A stretch of 64,000 nucleotides of DNA from Verrucomicrobiota bacterium (GTDB lineage: Bacteria; Verrucomicrobiota; Kiritimatiellia; CAIQIC01; JAGNIJ01): the NCBI GenBank assembly GCA_022710725.1, contig JAKLGK010000001.1, forward strand, positions 177,010 to 241,009, in the 5' to 3' direction. Below, piece by piece: positions 9,001 through 16,176 of this stretch (within the stretch, counting starts at the first letter, position 1; every line of letters starts with the position of its first letter). The notes beneath the pieces were generated by a model. That model did no database searches and was not told the DNA's origin. It worked only from the letters and a program-made list of their open reading frames with translations. A program made the position numbers and the translations under genes.

Positions 9001-11101
9001 CGTTCTTGGCCACCGTCCGCGTCGTGGTGCTGTCCGCGCTCAACTTGGTGCCCGCCGCCATGGTCAGCGTCCCGCCGGCGACCAGACCCGAGCCCGAGAC
9101 GTTCGGCCCGATGCGGAGCTCGCCTCCGCTAAGGGTAATGCTGCCGGTCAGGTCCGAGGACGGCCGCAGGATCATGTAGCTGGAGCCGCTCTTGACGAGG
9201 GCTCCGCTGCCGGCGGTCTTCGTGGCGTTGGCCAGCGAACTGCCGGAGAGCATCTGGAAACTGGCCGTCGCGTCCACAGTCAGCGTGTTTCCGGCCAGGT
9301 CTATCTGCGCCGACGGGAAGAGGCCCCCGGCGTCCACCGCGATCTTCGCGTCGCCGCCGAGGGTGATGGTCCCCGCGTAGGCGCGGCCGGTCGAGTCCAC
9401 CTTCCGCAGCGCGCCGCCGCCTGCGACGCCCGTGCCGGTGATCGTCAGCGCCTCGTTGGTGTAGTTGCCGGGCGACTTCAACTGCAGCTCGCCGCCGCTG
9501 CCGACCACGGTCCCGGCCGCCGTCGTGCCCATCGCGTTGGAATGCACCAGGCAGACCACGCCCTGCGTGATCGTCAGCGACCCGCTGAAGGTGTTGTTGG
9601 ACAGCACCAGCGTGCCCGGCCCGATGTTCGTCCAGTTCGCCGAGCCCTGGATCGCCCCGCTGACCGTCGCCGTGCTGGCCGGCGCCACCCAGATCCGCGG
9701 GCCGTGCACCGCGCCCAGTTCGATCGAGCGGGTCGCGGCCAGCGTGAAGACGTTCGTGAAGCCCAACGTGCCCGTGCTCCAGACGTTGATGTTCTCCGCC
9801 GCGCCGCCCGGCGCCGCGCCCGCCGCCTGGTCCTGGCCGAATGCCAGCATGCCCCCGGGGATGTTCGCCACGCCCGTGTTGGAGCTGATGCCGGTCAGCG
9901 TCAGCGTGCCGTCCCCGACCTTCTGCCAGTTCGCCGACCCCACCATGCTGCCGCCGTAGGAGACCGCGGCGCCGGACGAGACGCCGATCTTCGGCGTGGC
10001 CACCGTCCCCAGCGCGATGCCGCGGTTGGCGTCCAAGGCGAACGAGGCCGTGAACTGCAGCGTGCCGCTGGACCAGATGTCGAAATGGTTCGTCGAGGGC
10101 GAGGCGGCCACGATGCCGAAACAGCGGTCCGCCGAGCCCTGCAGGATGCCGTTCTCTACCTGCGAGCCGCCGGTGTAGGTGTTGGTCGTCACGCCGAGCG
10201 TCATCGTGCCCGCGCCGATCTTGACCAGGCGGTTCGTCCGGACCGTCGACGTGCTGTCCGCGGCCAGGCCGTCCGTGATCAGGCCGCCGATGGACCGGCT
10301 CACCCCGTCCCCGCCGAACTCCAGCGCGCCGGTGTCCTGGACCTGCGTGGTCTGCTTCCAGAAGGAGTCCTTGCGGTTGTCCCCCGCATCCCACTGGTAC
10401 CGCCGGTCGTCGTTCAGGAAGATCGAGTAGGCGTCGATCCGCGCCGACGTCGCCGGCGAGCCCGCCATCGTCCAGTCGTATTTCGTCTTCCCGTTCAGGT
10501 CCACGTTGAACGTCGAGCTCGACGTGACCTTGACCTTGACCGTGTAGTCCGCCCCCGACGAGCCCGCCGGCGTGTTCGTGAACGATTCACCCGCGCCGCT
10601 GCCGATCGCGTACCACGACCCGATGCCCCCGCCCGACCCGTAGTTCCCGCCGTCCTGCCGAACGGACATTCGCGACCCGCTGACCCGGTTCGCCCACGGC
10701 GCGCCCGTCGAGCCGCCGTCGTTCAGCGAAACGCCGATCTCGCCGTAATAGCAGCCGTACGTGTACACCCGGATGGTGAACTCGTCGCCCACCTGCAGCT
10801 CGCGCGCGGAGGAGGACGTCGCGCTGGCCGTGCGGAACGTCTTCCAAGCGACCGTGTAGCCCTGGTCGCCGCCGGCCCACATGCCCAGCTCCGTGCTGCC
10901 GCCCGTGTCGTACGTGCCGCCGCCGCTGTCCCACCGCGTGTCATACTGGTTCTGCTGCTGCGTGTAGGTCACCGTGGCGGCGAAGGCCATCCCTCCCGGC
11001 ATCCCGAGCGCCGACGCCAGCAGCCATGCTGCCGCCCCGCGCGCCAACACCGCGCGGGAAGACAACCGTACTCCAACCTTCACGGGTGTGTCAGGTTTCA
11101 T
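3068..11101 (-). CDS. Giant secreted protein with autotransporter-associated beta-strand repeats and FN3 domains
   Basis: A 2677-residue protein with a clear signal peptide (LLASALGMPGGMAFA, cleavage near residue 42). Residues ~40-250 form a compact N-terminal domain. Residues ~260-990 carry repeated PATR-type units (GAGTMTLGVTTNTYTGGSQ, GAGTMILLGTNTYAGGTTV), expected to fold as a beta-helix. Residues ~997-1360 hold three FN3-like domains, two of them close copies ending in YEYNGSGGSENY and FELNGSGGSENY. A concanavalin/LamG-like segment follows (~1360-1590), then more beta-rich domains and another FN3 near 2210-2330. The C-terminal ~340 residues (YPGQNWIGLSVIPD onward) form a separate domain. 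I see no autotransporter barrel, PEP-CTERM or LPXTG anchor. It has its own promoter and lies among glycosyltransferase genes, suggesting a glycosylated surface or secreted protein. Confidence 0.9.
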   Translation of the reverse strand: MKPDTPVKVGVRLSSRAVLARGAAAWLLASALGMPGGMAFAATVTYTQQQNQYDTRWDSGGGTYDTGGSTELGMWAGGDQGYTVAWKTFRTASATSSSARELQVGDEFTIRVYTYGCYYGEIGVSLNDGGSTGAPWANRVSGSRMSVRQDGGNYGSGGGIGSWYAIGSGAGESFTNTPAGSSGADYTVKVKVTSSSTFNVDLNGKTKYDWTMAGSPATSARIDAYSIFLNDDRRYQWDAGDNRKDSFWKQTTQVQDTGALEFGGDGVSRSIGGLITDGLAADSTSTVRTNRLVKIGAGTMTLGVTTNTYTGGSQVENGILQGSADRCFGIVAASPSTNHFDIWSSGTLQFTASFALDANRGIALGTVATPKIGVSSGAAVSYGGSMVGSANWQKVGDGTLTLTGISSNTGVANIPGGMLAFGQDQAAGAAPGGAAENINVWSTGTLGFTNVFTLAATRSIELGAVHGPRIWVAPASTATVSGAIQGSANWTNIGPGTLVLSNNTFSGSLTITQGVVCLVHSNAMGTTAAGTVVGSGGELQLKSPGNYTNEALTITGTGVAGGGALRKVDSTGRAYAGTITLGGDAKIAVDAGGLFPSAQIDLAGNTLTVDATASFQMLSGSSLANATKTAGSGALVKSGSSYMILRPSSDLTGSITLSGGELRIGPNVSGSGLVAGGTLTMAAGTKLSADSTTTRTVAKNVVINGGVGLAENSTGGLTLSGTVGLGAGMRVVTNSNAVTITGVISDGGLEKKGAGTMILLGTNTYAGGTTVSAGTLQGHAAGLQGAITNNSAVVFDQVTTGTYAGVMSGTGTLTKQADGAVILTASNSYNGATAINAGILAQNGTNTASAVTVAAGATLMGGGRVSALTVNGTVRPNPNAAARARLRVASLTMNDGSAGRFRLGDASDTSDRDFIENDGAATINATTTIYVEDSQLSNFNSGAGYSWNLIVGGIADAANFTVNTNTYWSTDTDGGAFTLGASGGNLVLTFTPNTSEPTVQATTVAFSVVGVTSMTVGWTPGNGANRVVVAHAGAAVDDDPDDAVPYAADPNFGDGAEIGTGNFVVYNGSGSSVPVTGLSADTVYHFRVYEYNGSGGSENYNTNAASGNPASQTTLDDAPTAAATALAITAVDSTTMSLGWTRGDGANVLLVGRSGAAAEEPTDGTTYAADPAWGSAGAVGAASKALYLDSGTSEDLTGLSAETLYHFAAFELNGSGGSENYLTAGAPVTNLYTLSTEPSAHAGSFAATAVSKSQIDLSWSAAAGADAYMILIRQGTDPAGTPTDGRAYVVGDTFGSDTVTGLVAGTSFSAYNLSPNTQYNFSIIPYNWDASHAQTYNYRTAATIPTANDTTWARASRVIKESFNSYADFNNLAGANGGTGWEGAWSGAWDEGDIWIDDLNFSVSLQLLPAQEGDYTRKAKFDVDSNGKRSAIKRQFEAITSGQLYAMWIMQGGENNASRFWGVSFGTNANYGFQAFGVGKTRNDGLDLGISIPNLYSNQTVQTTDWDLNAGNPYLIAIKYDFDTDLLQVKAWYYTVTDIFSMQEPGPTGVADGWDMERSIGGIDKLDYLFLEAGSADAGGNAGECFFDHIRIGTNWYETMVLGGEDDPSAPVPPTAALVYIGTNYSGWDKSLTKTNVYDGELANTNDPIDFAVRWTDATGMFVTNDPSSVQNISGTKGRVSPNWDPLSIGAATNAFGFDRVFTNFYGNSGDGSVTSYQYSAFSVTNLDIDAYTYYITLGGENEDQSSGEYTADPPAGGQDTYGSRGILVNEPLRFYVFDDDTNAPALADIYSVSGIVATLRDLHITVGTSNTYSSGDTTNRVFRTADGNLAALSDSNPLRLSLGATDPSGVSRGSMSTSWNMSVTIGSVIQSNKTEFSADESSPLAAAGLTTNVWRFNSLTYNQIGDLFTAHTNKVEATVPDADMDRVNDQMVLTNQQYGLFAVYDDDVLGPALGDITVVGAAASGSAILQTGFEASEGWPIQGSGEPWDIPITNGLGTGVWHGTGYVNIGDPRSGVRKGGMTVAGVGQYFELPARDNPGTLSVYARLSSAGASRELAVERWDGAEWTGCGTNTVTSDSYQRYDWDVDWIENGVTLRLVRVGTDGSPGIFLDDLELISADPIWLSATAITSFWNAAVDASGVYEYRAVAPSYSASEPSQMTDGTSLGAGTQNVFNVAGCQGVLTGFVFSVDDDNDRANDRTNGNNSAFLVRIDTNPPPVIANVTAIEGEDPTSEAIVQWTAATNAGERAAPSYAVLSAWDTYRVYYTDDETEPTTGSPYVDKTYDAALTNMSVTNVTVTNLIFDTTYKFRVAGRDQAGNLGPLSDTFTIVLPGFNVTQGMVQVGSGGIRFPEIYWKAATNASGGVSREYDLLFADAISFSDSLSNQWALVESGWTNALPDTGDVARAAPTLMVDTMRFFRAASADRWLIDRSPRVASEEVYGMKTVWLYPGQNWIGLSVIPDSNTLQNVLGHELPAGSMYTDPDSTIVSWYNRASNEVVKKDVWLLDWGASNQWRTGTGWGGLNQPADYRSLPTDEGFVVVIPTNTSETRLMIHLGRVPTNIQEQVIEPHAYNLVNMRVPAKLKPSQMNLVESGFQGGPNSLISDRLRKLNRELKSTGRDVWYNTTEQKWYYAGAGLADDFYITPDDGFLIWTRASASAWTWTNALPYSAPTRLMNP

Positions 11102-11236
11102 GATCGGCCTGCCTCAATCCGGTCAACCCGGAACACTGGATTATTAGCAAGCCTTTCCGCCCCTCCAGCGCAAGCGGAAGGCTCGTCGTCACGCCTCCGG
11201 CAAAACCCCTTTTCTGAAACGCCCTTCCTGATGAAA

Positions 11237-11265
11237 AGTATAGGGCGTTTGGCAATTCATGTCAA
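11237..11265 (-). promoter_or_regulatory. Sigma-70 promoter of the giant surface-protein gene
   Basis: On the minus strand TTGACA (11265-11260) and TATACT (11242-11237) are separated by exactly 17 bp. This is a near-perfect sigma-70 consensus. Transcription would start near 11230, leaving a leader of about 130 nt before ATG 11101. A GAGG lies about 10-13 nt before that ATG. The promoter sits in the 291-bp gap 11102-11392, where no gene was found. Confidence 0.85.
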
Positions 11266-11392
11266 ACAGCACCCCCCCCGCATCCGGCCCGCCGAATGCT
11301 GCCTTTCCAAAGCTACAGTCGCTTGAGAGAGGCCGACTGTCCTTTCCTTTTTTTAAGGAGGAATACTCCGCAACCGATGCCGGGAAGACGCT

Positions 11393-13636
11393 CTACGGCT
11401 CGACCCAGGGCTGCCCCTTTTCGTATTGCTCGATCCTCTGTCGCAGCGCATTCGCAACCTCTTTATTCCCATCTTGTTGCGCCAAGTCCAATGCGCGGAG
11501 GGCGGTGGCCTTCGCTTCGGCAAACCGGCCCATGCCGGCGTACGACGCCGCCAGCGTGTCAAGATAATCCGGCGGGCCCGGGTCGCCGGAAGCGTACAAG
11601 CGTTCCGCCAGGTCCAGCGCCTCCTGCCGGCGCGCCGAGTTCCCGTCCGGCCCCGTAGCGAGCAGCCAGGCCAGATCGTTCTGCGCGGGCCGGTACTCCG
11701 GGTCCCGGCGCAGGGATTCCCGGAGGTACGACTCGGCCCGGGCCCGGTCGCCGCGCGCCCGCCAGGCGAGCGCCAGTTCGCGGGGCGCGTCAGGCCGGTC
11801 CGGAAGGGCGCGCGCCGAGGCCAGGAGCGCGGCGACGGCTTCATCGGTCCGCTGAAGCCGCAGCAGGGTCTGGCCCAGGTGGAACATCACCTGACCGTCG
11901 TCGGGCCGCAGGACCGCCGCGCGGCGAAGGATCTCGAGCGCCTCCGCGTGACGCCCGGCCCGGGTCAGCACGCTGCCCAGGTTGGACAGGGCCAGGGCGT
12001 CGAGCGGATCGATTTCGATCGCGGACCGGTAATGGACCTCCGCCTCGTCCAGCCGTCCCAGCCGGGCCAGGGTGTTGCCCATGTTGTAGTGCGCCGGGCC
12101 CGTGTTCGGACGCTCCTCCAGGGTGCGACGGTAGTGCGCCAGGGCTTCCTCGCGGCGGCCCAGCCGCTCCAGCGCAAACCCGGCGTTGAAATGGGCGATG
12201 GGATTGTTCGAGTCCACGGCCAGCGCCTTCTCGAACCACGCGAGGGCCGCGTCCGGGCCGCGCAGGGCGTCGTCGATGTTGCCCAGGTTGACCAGGGTCT
12301 CGGCGTAGGCCGGCTCGAGGCGCCGCGCGTCCTCGAACAACACGCGCGCCTCCGCGTACCGGCCCTCGCGCCCGAGCAGGATTCCCAGGTTGTTCGCCGC
12401 CAGCCACGCGCCGGGATGGCGGGCCAACGTCGTGCGCCAGAGGGTTTCCTCGTCCCGGAACGCCGAGGCCCGCATCCAGGTCAGGACGCCCAGCAGCGCC
12501 AGGACAAGGACCAGCAGTCCGGCCGCCTCCTGGCGCCAGTCCTTCAGGGCGCGGGCGGCGCCCGCCGTGACGAGCGCGATCAGCGCCGGCGACCCGAAAT
12601 AGATCCAGTGATCCGACACGTAGGTGTACCGCATCATATAAAGCACGTGCAGCAGCACCAGCGCGGGCGCGGCCAGGAAGAAGTAGAGGGCCACGACCAG
12701 CGGGCCCCGGCCCAGCCGGCGGCGCGCCGCAACGAGCCCGGCCAGCAGAGCGGCCAGCGCAAGCGGCGCCAGCCAGGCGACGGCGCGGCCCGGATCGAGG
12801 GTCCACTTCGGGTACAGGAAATTCAGCCCGGCCGGCCACAGGATTTTCGCCGCGTAGAACCAGAACGAGCGGCACGCCAGGAACGCGCGCTGCGCATAGT
12901 CCAGTTCGAGGCCCGGCCCGCGCCCCCACACCAGCCGCTGCTCCACCCACATGGTCACCGCGCCCATCGCCAGGCCAAGGAGCAGGAACGGAACGACCGC
13001 CCGCGCGTCCCGTCCTTCGAGGCGGGGCTTCCGCCACCACGCAACCAGCAGCATCAGCACCGGCAGCGCCGCCGCCGCCGTCTTGCTCAACACCGCCGCC
13101 AGGTAGGCCAGCAGCGCCAGCGCGTACAGGCCGGCCGTCCTGCGCCGGTCCCACGCCTCCCACGCCAGCAGCGTCAGCAGCATGAACGCGCCCGCCAGCA
13201 CGTTCTTGAGCTCCGTGACCCACGCCACGGACATCGCGTGGATCGGGTGCACGGCAAAGATCGCCGCGGCCGCCCAGGCGCCGGGCAGCCGCCAGCGGGC
13301 GAGCAGCCGCCAGAGCAGGATGGCGTTGAGGCCGTGCAGCAGCACGTTGACCAGGTGATAGGGCAGCGGGTTCAGCCCCCAGAGCCGGTACTGCGCCCAG
13401 AACGCCGTGAAGGTCAGCGGGTAGTACTGGCAGGTCTCATTTTCCCGCAGGCCGAGCCAGATGCCCCGCAACCCCTGCGCCGAGGTCAGCGTCGCGTTTT
13501 CGGTCACGTGGTTGTCGTCGTCCCACACGAAGCCGGCCCCGAGGACGGGCAGGTACGCCGCGAACGCCAGCGCGAGCAGCGCCGCCGCCCACGGCCAGGT
13601 CCCGGACGGGCCGGGCTCTTTTCCGGGCAGGTTCAT
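11393..13636 (-). CDS. TMTC-like glycosyltransferase with C-terminal TPR array
   Basis: A 747-residue membrane protein. An N-terminal signal-anchor precedes the acidic loop FVWDDDNHVTEN, followed by HPIHAMSVAWVTELKNVL and LSKT. These three signatures mark the TMTC/PMT-like GT-C group. About ten transmembrane segments fill residues ~15-390, and residues ~400-720 are tandem TPRs (LGNIDDALRGPDAALAWFEKA and similar). The expected role is transfer of a sugar from a polyprenyl-phosphate donor to an exported protein, with the TPRs serving as substrate or partner platform. It overlaps the upstream gene by 4 bp (ATGA) and ends before the promoter of the giant protein gene. Sugar and target are unknown. 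Confidence 0.88.
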   Translation of the reverse strand: MNLPGKEPGPSGTWPWAAALLALAFAAYLPVLGAGFVWDDDNHVTENATLTSAQGLRGIWLGLRENETCQYYPLTFTAFWAQYRLWGLNPLPYHLVNVLLHGLNAILLWRLLARWRLPGAWAAAAIFAVHPIHAMSVAWVTELKNVLAGAFMLLTLLAWEAWDRRRTAGLYALALLAYLAAVLSKTAAAALPVLMLLVAWWRKPRLEGRDARAVVPFLLLGLAMGAVTMWVEQRLVWGRGPGLELDYAQRAFLACRSFWFYAAKILWPAGLNFLYPKWTLDPGRAVAWLAPLALAALLAGLVAARRRLGRGPLVVALYFFLAAPALVLLHVLYMMRYTYVSDHWIYFGSPALIALVTAGAARALKDWRQEAAGLLVLVLALLGVLTWMRASAFRDEETLWRTTLARHPGAWLAANNLGILLGREGRYAEARVLFEDARRLEPAYAETLVNLGNIDDALRGPDAALAWFEKALAVDSNNPIAHFNAGFALERLGRREEALAHYRRTLEERPNTGPAHYNMGNTLARLGRLDEAEVHYRSAIEIDPLDALALSNLGSVLTRAGRHAEALEILRRAAVLRPDDGQVMFHLGQTLLRLQRTDEAVAALLASARALPDRPDAPRELALAWRARGDRARAESYLRESLRRDPEYRPAQNDLAWLLATGPDGNSARRQEALDLAERLYASGDPGPPDYLDTLAASYAGMGRFAEAKATALRALDLAQQDGNKEVANALRQRIEQYEKGQPWVEP

Positions 13637-16176
13637 TCCAGGTACGCCTTATCCTTCTTATAGAGCGCCGCCCGGTTCCGCAAGGCCGCCGCGAGGTTGG
13701 TCCGGCCCGCCTCCGCGGCAAGGGCCGCGCCCGCCTCCGCGCGGGCGGCGGCCTCCTTGAACTCGCCATCCCGGGCCAGCGCCGCGGAAAGGGCGTCGAG
13801 CACCTGCGCGTCGCGGTAGCCGGTGAGCTGCGCCGCCGTCCCGGCGAAACGCCGGGCTTCCGCGATCTGCGGCTCGCGCGAGAGCGGGTGCGTGGCCAGC
13901 ATCCAGGCCGCCTCGGCAAGCCACGGCACGTAGTTGGAATACGCCCCGAGGGCCTCCTGGTAATGGGCCAGGGCCTCGTCCGGGCGGTTGAGCCGGAGCA
14001 GCGCGCCCGCCATGTAGAAATAGGGCTGCCGGTCGTCCGGCTTCAGGCGCGCGGCCTGCGTCATCATCCGGATACATTCCTCCCACGCGCCCTGCCGGGC
14101 GAGGACCACGCCCGCGCCGAACCAGGCCGGCCAGTGTCCCGGCTCGATCCGGCGCGCCGCCTCGAATTCGCGCAGGGCCTCGGCCGGCCGGCCCGATTCC
14201 CCGTACAGCGCGCCGAGGCTGCTGTGCCCCTGCGCGTCGCCGGGCGCCGCGCGTACGGCCTGCTCCTGGAACGGCAGGGCCTCCTCCCGGCGGCCGGTCT
14301 GCTCGAGGGCGGCGGCCAGCGGGCCGAGCACCTCCGGATCGTCCGGCGCCGCCACCAACAGTTCGCGGTACTGCACGATGGCCTCTTCCGTCCGCCCCTC
14401 CCCGGCCTGGAGCGCGGCCAGGTTCAGCCGGGCCGCCCGGTGCGCGGGCGCCACCCGCAGGGCCTCGGCAAAGTACGAGCGCGCTTCTTCCGTCCGGCCC
14501 AGCCGATACAGCACGGAACCGAGGCTCGCGAGGGTGTCGGGCACGCCCGGCTTGAACCGGAGCGCGTCCGCCAGGAAATCCCGCGCCTCCTCGAACCGCC
14601 CCGCGTCGGCCAGGCCCGTGCCCATCTGGTGATACAGCGCGTGCAGGAAGCCGGGCTCCCTGGCGGCCAGCTTCGCGAAAGCCGCCTGCGCCTCCTCCGC
14701 GCGCCCCGCGGCCTGCAGCGCGATGAACTGCTCGTACCGCCACTTGGCCTCGTTGGGCCGGTAGCCGGCCCAGTTGATCGAGGCCGGCAGGAGCACCGCC
14801 GCGCCGACGAGGCAGGCCCGCAGCGCGGCGCCGCGCCGCCCCTCGCGCCACGCCCGGACCGCCTCCGCCACGCCGGCCGCGCCCAGGATCAGGAGGAAGG
14901 GCACGACGGGCAGGCGGTAACGGCCCGCGACGAAGAACGGGAGATGACTCAAGAATATGGCCGCCACGTACAGCCCCATCAGCGCCGCCGCCTCGCGGGC
15001 CGCGGCGGGGTACCCCGCGCCCCGGCGCAAGGAAAAGACCCCCATGCCGCAGAGCGCCAGCGCCAGCGCGAAGGAGCCCGGCAGCCACCGCAGCACCGGC
15101 CCGCGCTTCAACTCGAAGTAGTCCTCCTTGTTATGCCCCATTTCCACCGGGCCCCAGAACAGCAGCGTCTTCCGGGCCAGCCCGCGGAGGAAACCCGCCG
15201 GGTCCCGGCGGATGAACCGCAGCGCCTCGCCCGTGAAGTAGCGCGAGACGCCGGAATCCTTGAGGGGATGCCCGACCCGCGCCTCGACGGCGCGCGCAAG
15301 GGCCGGGTAGTCGAACGACGTGCCGAACACCCCCAGCCCCGGCAGGGTGAACATCACCACGCCCTCGGCTTGCGGATGATTGCCGATGAAGAGATTGATG
15401 CCCGCGTTGGAGGAGATCAGCACCGCGTCGCCGGCGGCCCGCAGGTTGCGGATGGCCGCGGGCGCCACGGCAACGCCGAGCCCCGCGAGCAGCGCCAGCG
15501 CCGGCGCCCGCCAGGCCCGGGGCGTCCCGGCGCGGAGCGCCCGCCAGGCCAGCCAGCCGATCGCGGCCGGCGCGAAGAGCAGGCCGTTGGGCCGCACGAG
15601 GGCGTACAGGCCGAGCAGCGCCCCCGCGGCGGCCGCGCGCAGGCGTGGCCGCCCCGCCCGCCCGGGCCCCAGCGCCAGCATGAACCCCAGGCTCAACGTC
15701 ACCAGCAGCACCGGCTCCAGCAATTCGCCCTCGAAGTATACAAAGCCGGCGTACAACGCCATGAAGATCGCGGCCAACCCGCCCGCCCACGCGCCGAACC
15801 AGCGTCGAGCGGCGACGAAGGCCAGCCAGACGTTCAACAGGCCCAGCGCCGCCTGCGCCAGCCGGGGAAGCAGGTAGTCCGGGCCCAGCACGCGGTACAC
15901 CGCCGCCAGGAAGAAGGGATAGCCCGGCGGACGGAAGTAGGCTCTCGGCTGGATCTCCGGGTCGGGCCGGCCCGGCGGCGGGGTCCAGTCTCCGGACACC
16001 ATCGCGCGCGCCCAGTAGTCATGGTAGGCCGCGTCCACCTCGGGATGGCGGAAGGCCGGCGCGTCCGACTGGGCATACAGGTACGCGGCGCGCACGACGA
16101 AGGCCAGGCCCAGCGCCAACGCCGCGAGGCCCAGCCCGCGCGATGCCTTCGGCAAGGGCGTCCGATTACTCATCAT
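13633..16176 (-). CDS. GT39-family (ArnT/PMT-like) glycosyltransferase with TPR domain
   Basis: An 847-residue fusion. Residues ~12-440 are a polytopic GT39/PMT_2-type domain with an early acidic loop (PEVDAAYHDYW) and RAYFRPPGYPFFLA, typical of ArnT-like enzymes using undecaprenyl-phosphate sugars. Residues ~470-820 are tandem TPRs (LGSVLYRLGRTEEARSYFAEA). This N-terminal domain belongs to a different GT-C subfamily from its two neighbours, yet carries the same kind of TPR tail, so fusion to TPRs arose or was selected more than once here. It overlaps the downstream gene by 4 bp and the upstream gene by 11 bp, so tight coupling is likely. Confidence 0.87.
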   Translation of the reverse strand: MMSNRTPLPKASRGLGLAALALGLAFVVRAAYLYAQSDAPAFRHPEVDAAYHDYWARAMVSGDWTPPPGRPDPEIQPRAYFRPPGYPFFLAAVYRVLGPDYLLPRLAQAALGLLNVWLAFVAARRWFGAWAGGLAAIFMALYAGFVYFEGELLEPVLLVTLSLGFMLALGPGRAGRPRLRAAAAGALLGLYALVRPNGLLFAPAAIGWLAWRALRAGTPRAWRAPALALLAGLGVAVAPAAIRNLRAAGDAVLISSNAGINLFIGNHPQAEGVVMFTLPGLGVFGTSFDYPALARAVEARVGHPLKDSGVSRYFTGEALRFIRRDPAGFLRGLARKTLLFWGPVEMGHNKEDYFELKRGPVLRWLPGSFALALALCGMGVFSLRRGAGYPAAAREAAALMGLYVAAIFLSHLPFFVAGRYRLPVVPFLLILGAAGVAEAVRAWREGRRGAALRACLVGAAVLLPASINWAGYRPNEAKWRYEQFIALQAAGRAEEAQAAFAKLAAREPGFLHALYHQMGTGLADAGRFEEARDFLADALRFKPGVPDTLASLGSVLYRLGRTEEARSYFAEALRVAPAHRAARLNLAALQAGEGRTEEAIVQYRELLVAAPDDPEVLGPLAAALEQTGRREEALPFQEQAVRAAPGDAQGHSSLGALYGESGRPAEALREFEAARRIEPGHWPAWFGAGVVLARQGAWEECIRMMTQAARLKPDDRQPYFYMAGALLRLNRPDEALAHYQEALGAYSNYVPWLAEAAWMLATHPLSREPQIAEARRFAGTAAQLTGYRDAQVLDALSAALARDGEFKEAAARAEAGAALAAEAGRTNLAAALRNRAALYKKDKAYLE

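Noticed and set aside
5093..11326. A 2077-codon plus-strand open frame opposite the giant surface-protein gene
   Set aside because: Composition is Arg/Val/Ala/Gly-rich with no domain pattern; it arises from GC bias opposite a real gene with a signal peptide, repeats and a promoter.
11296..11372. Stem-loop followed by a T-tract near 11310-11350 as a terminator
   Set aside because: The T-tract is on the plus strand, where no gene ends; on the minus strand there is no U-run after the stem.
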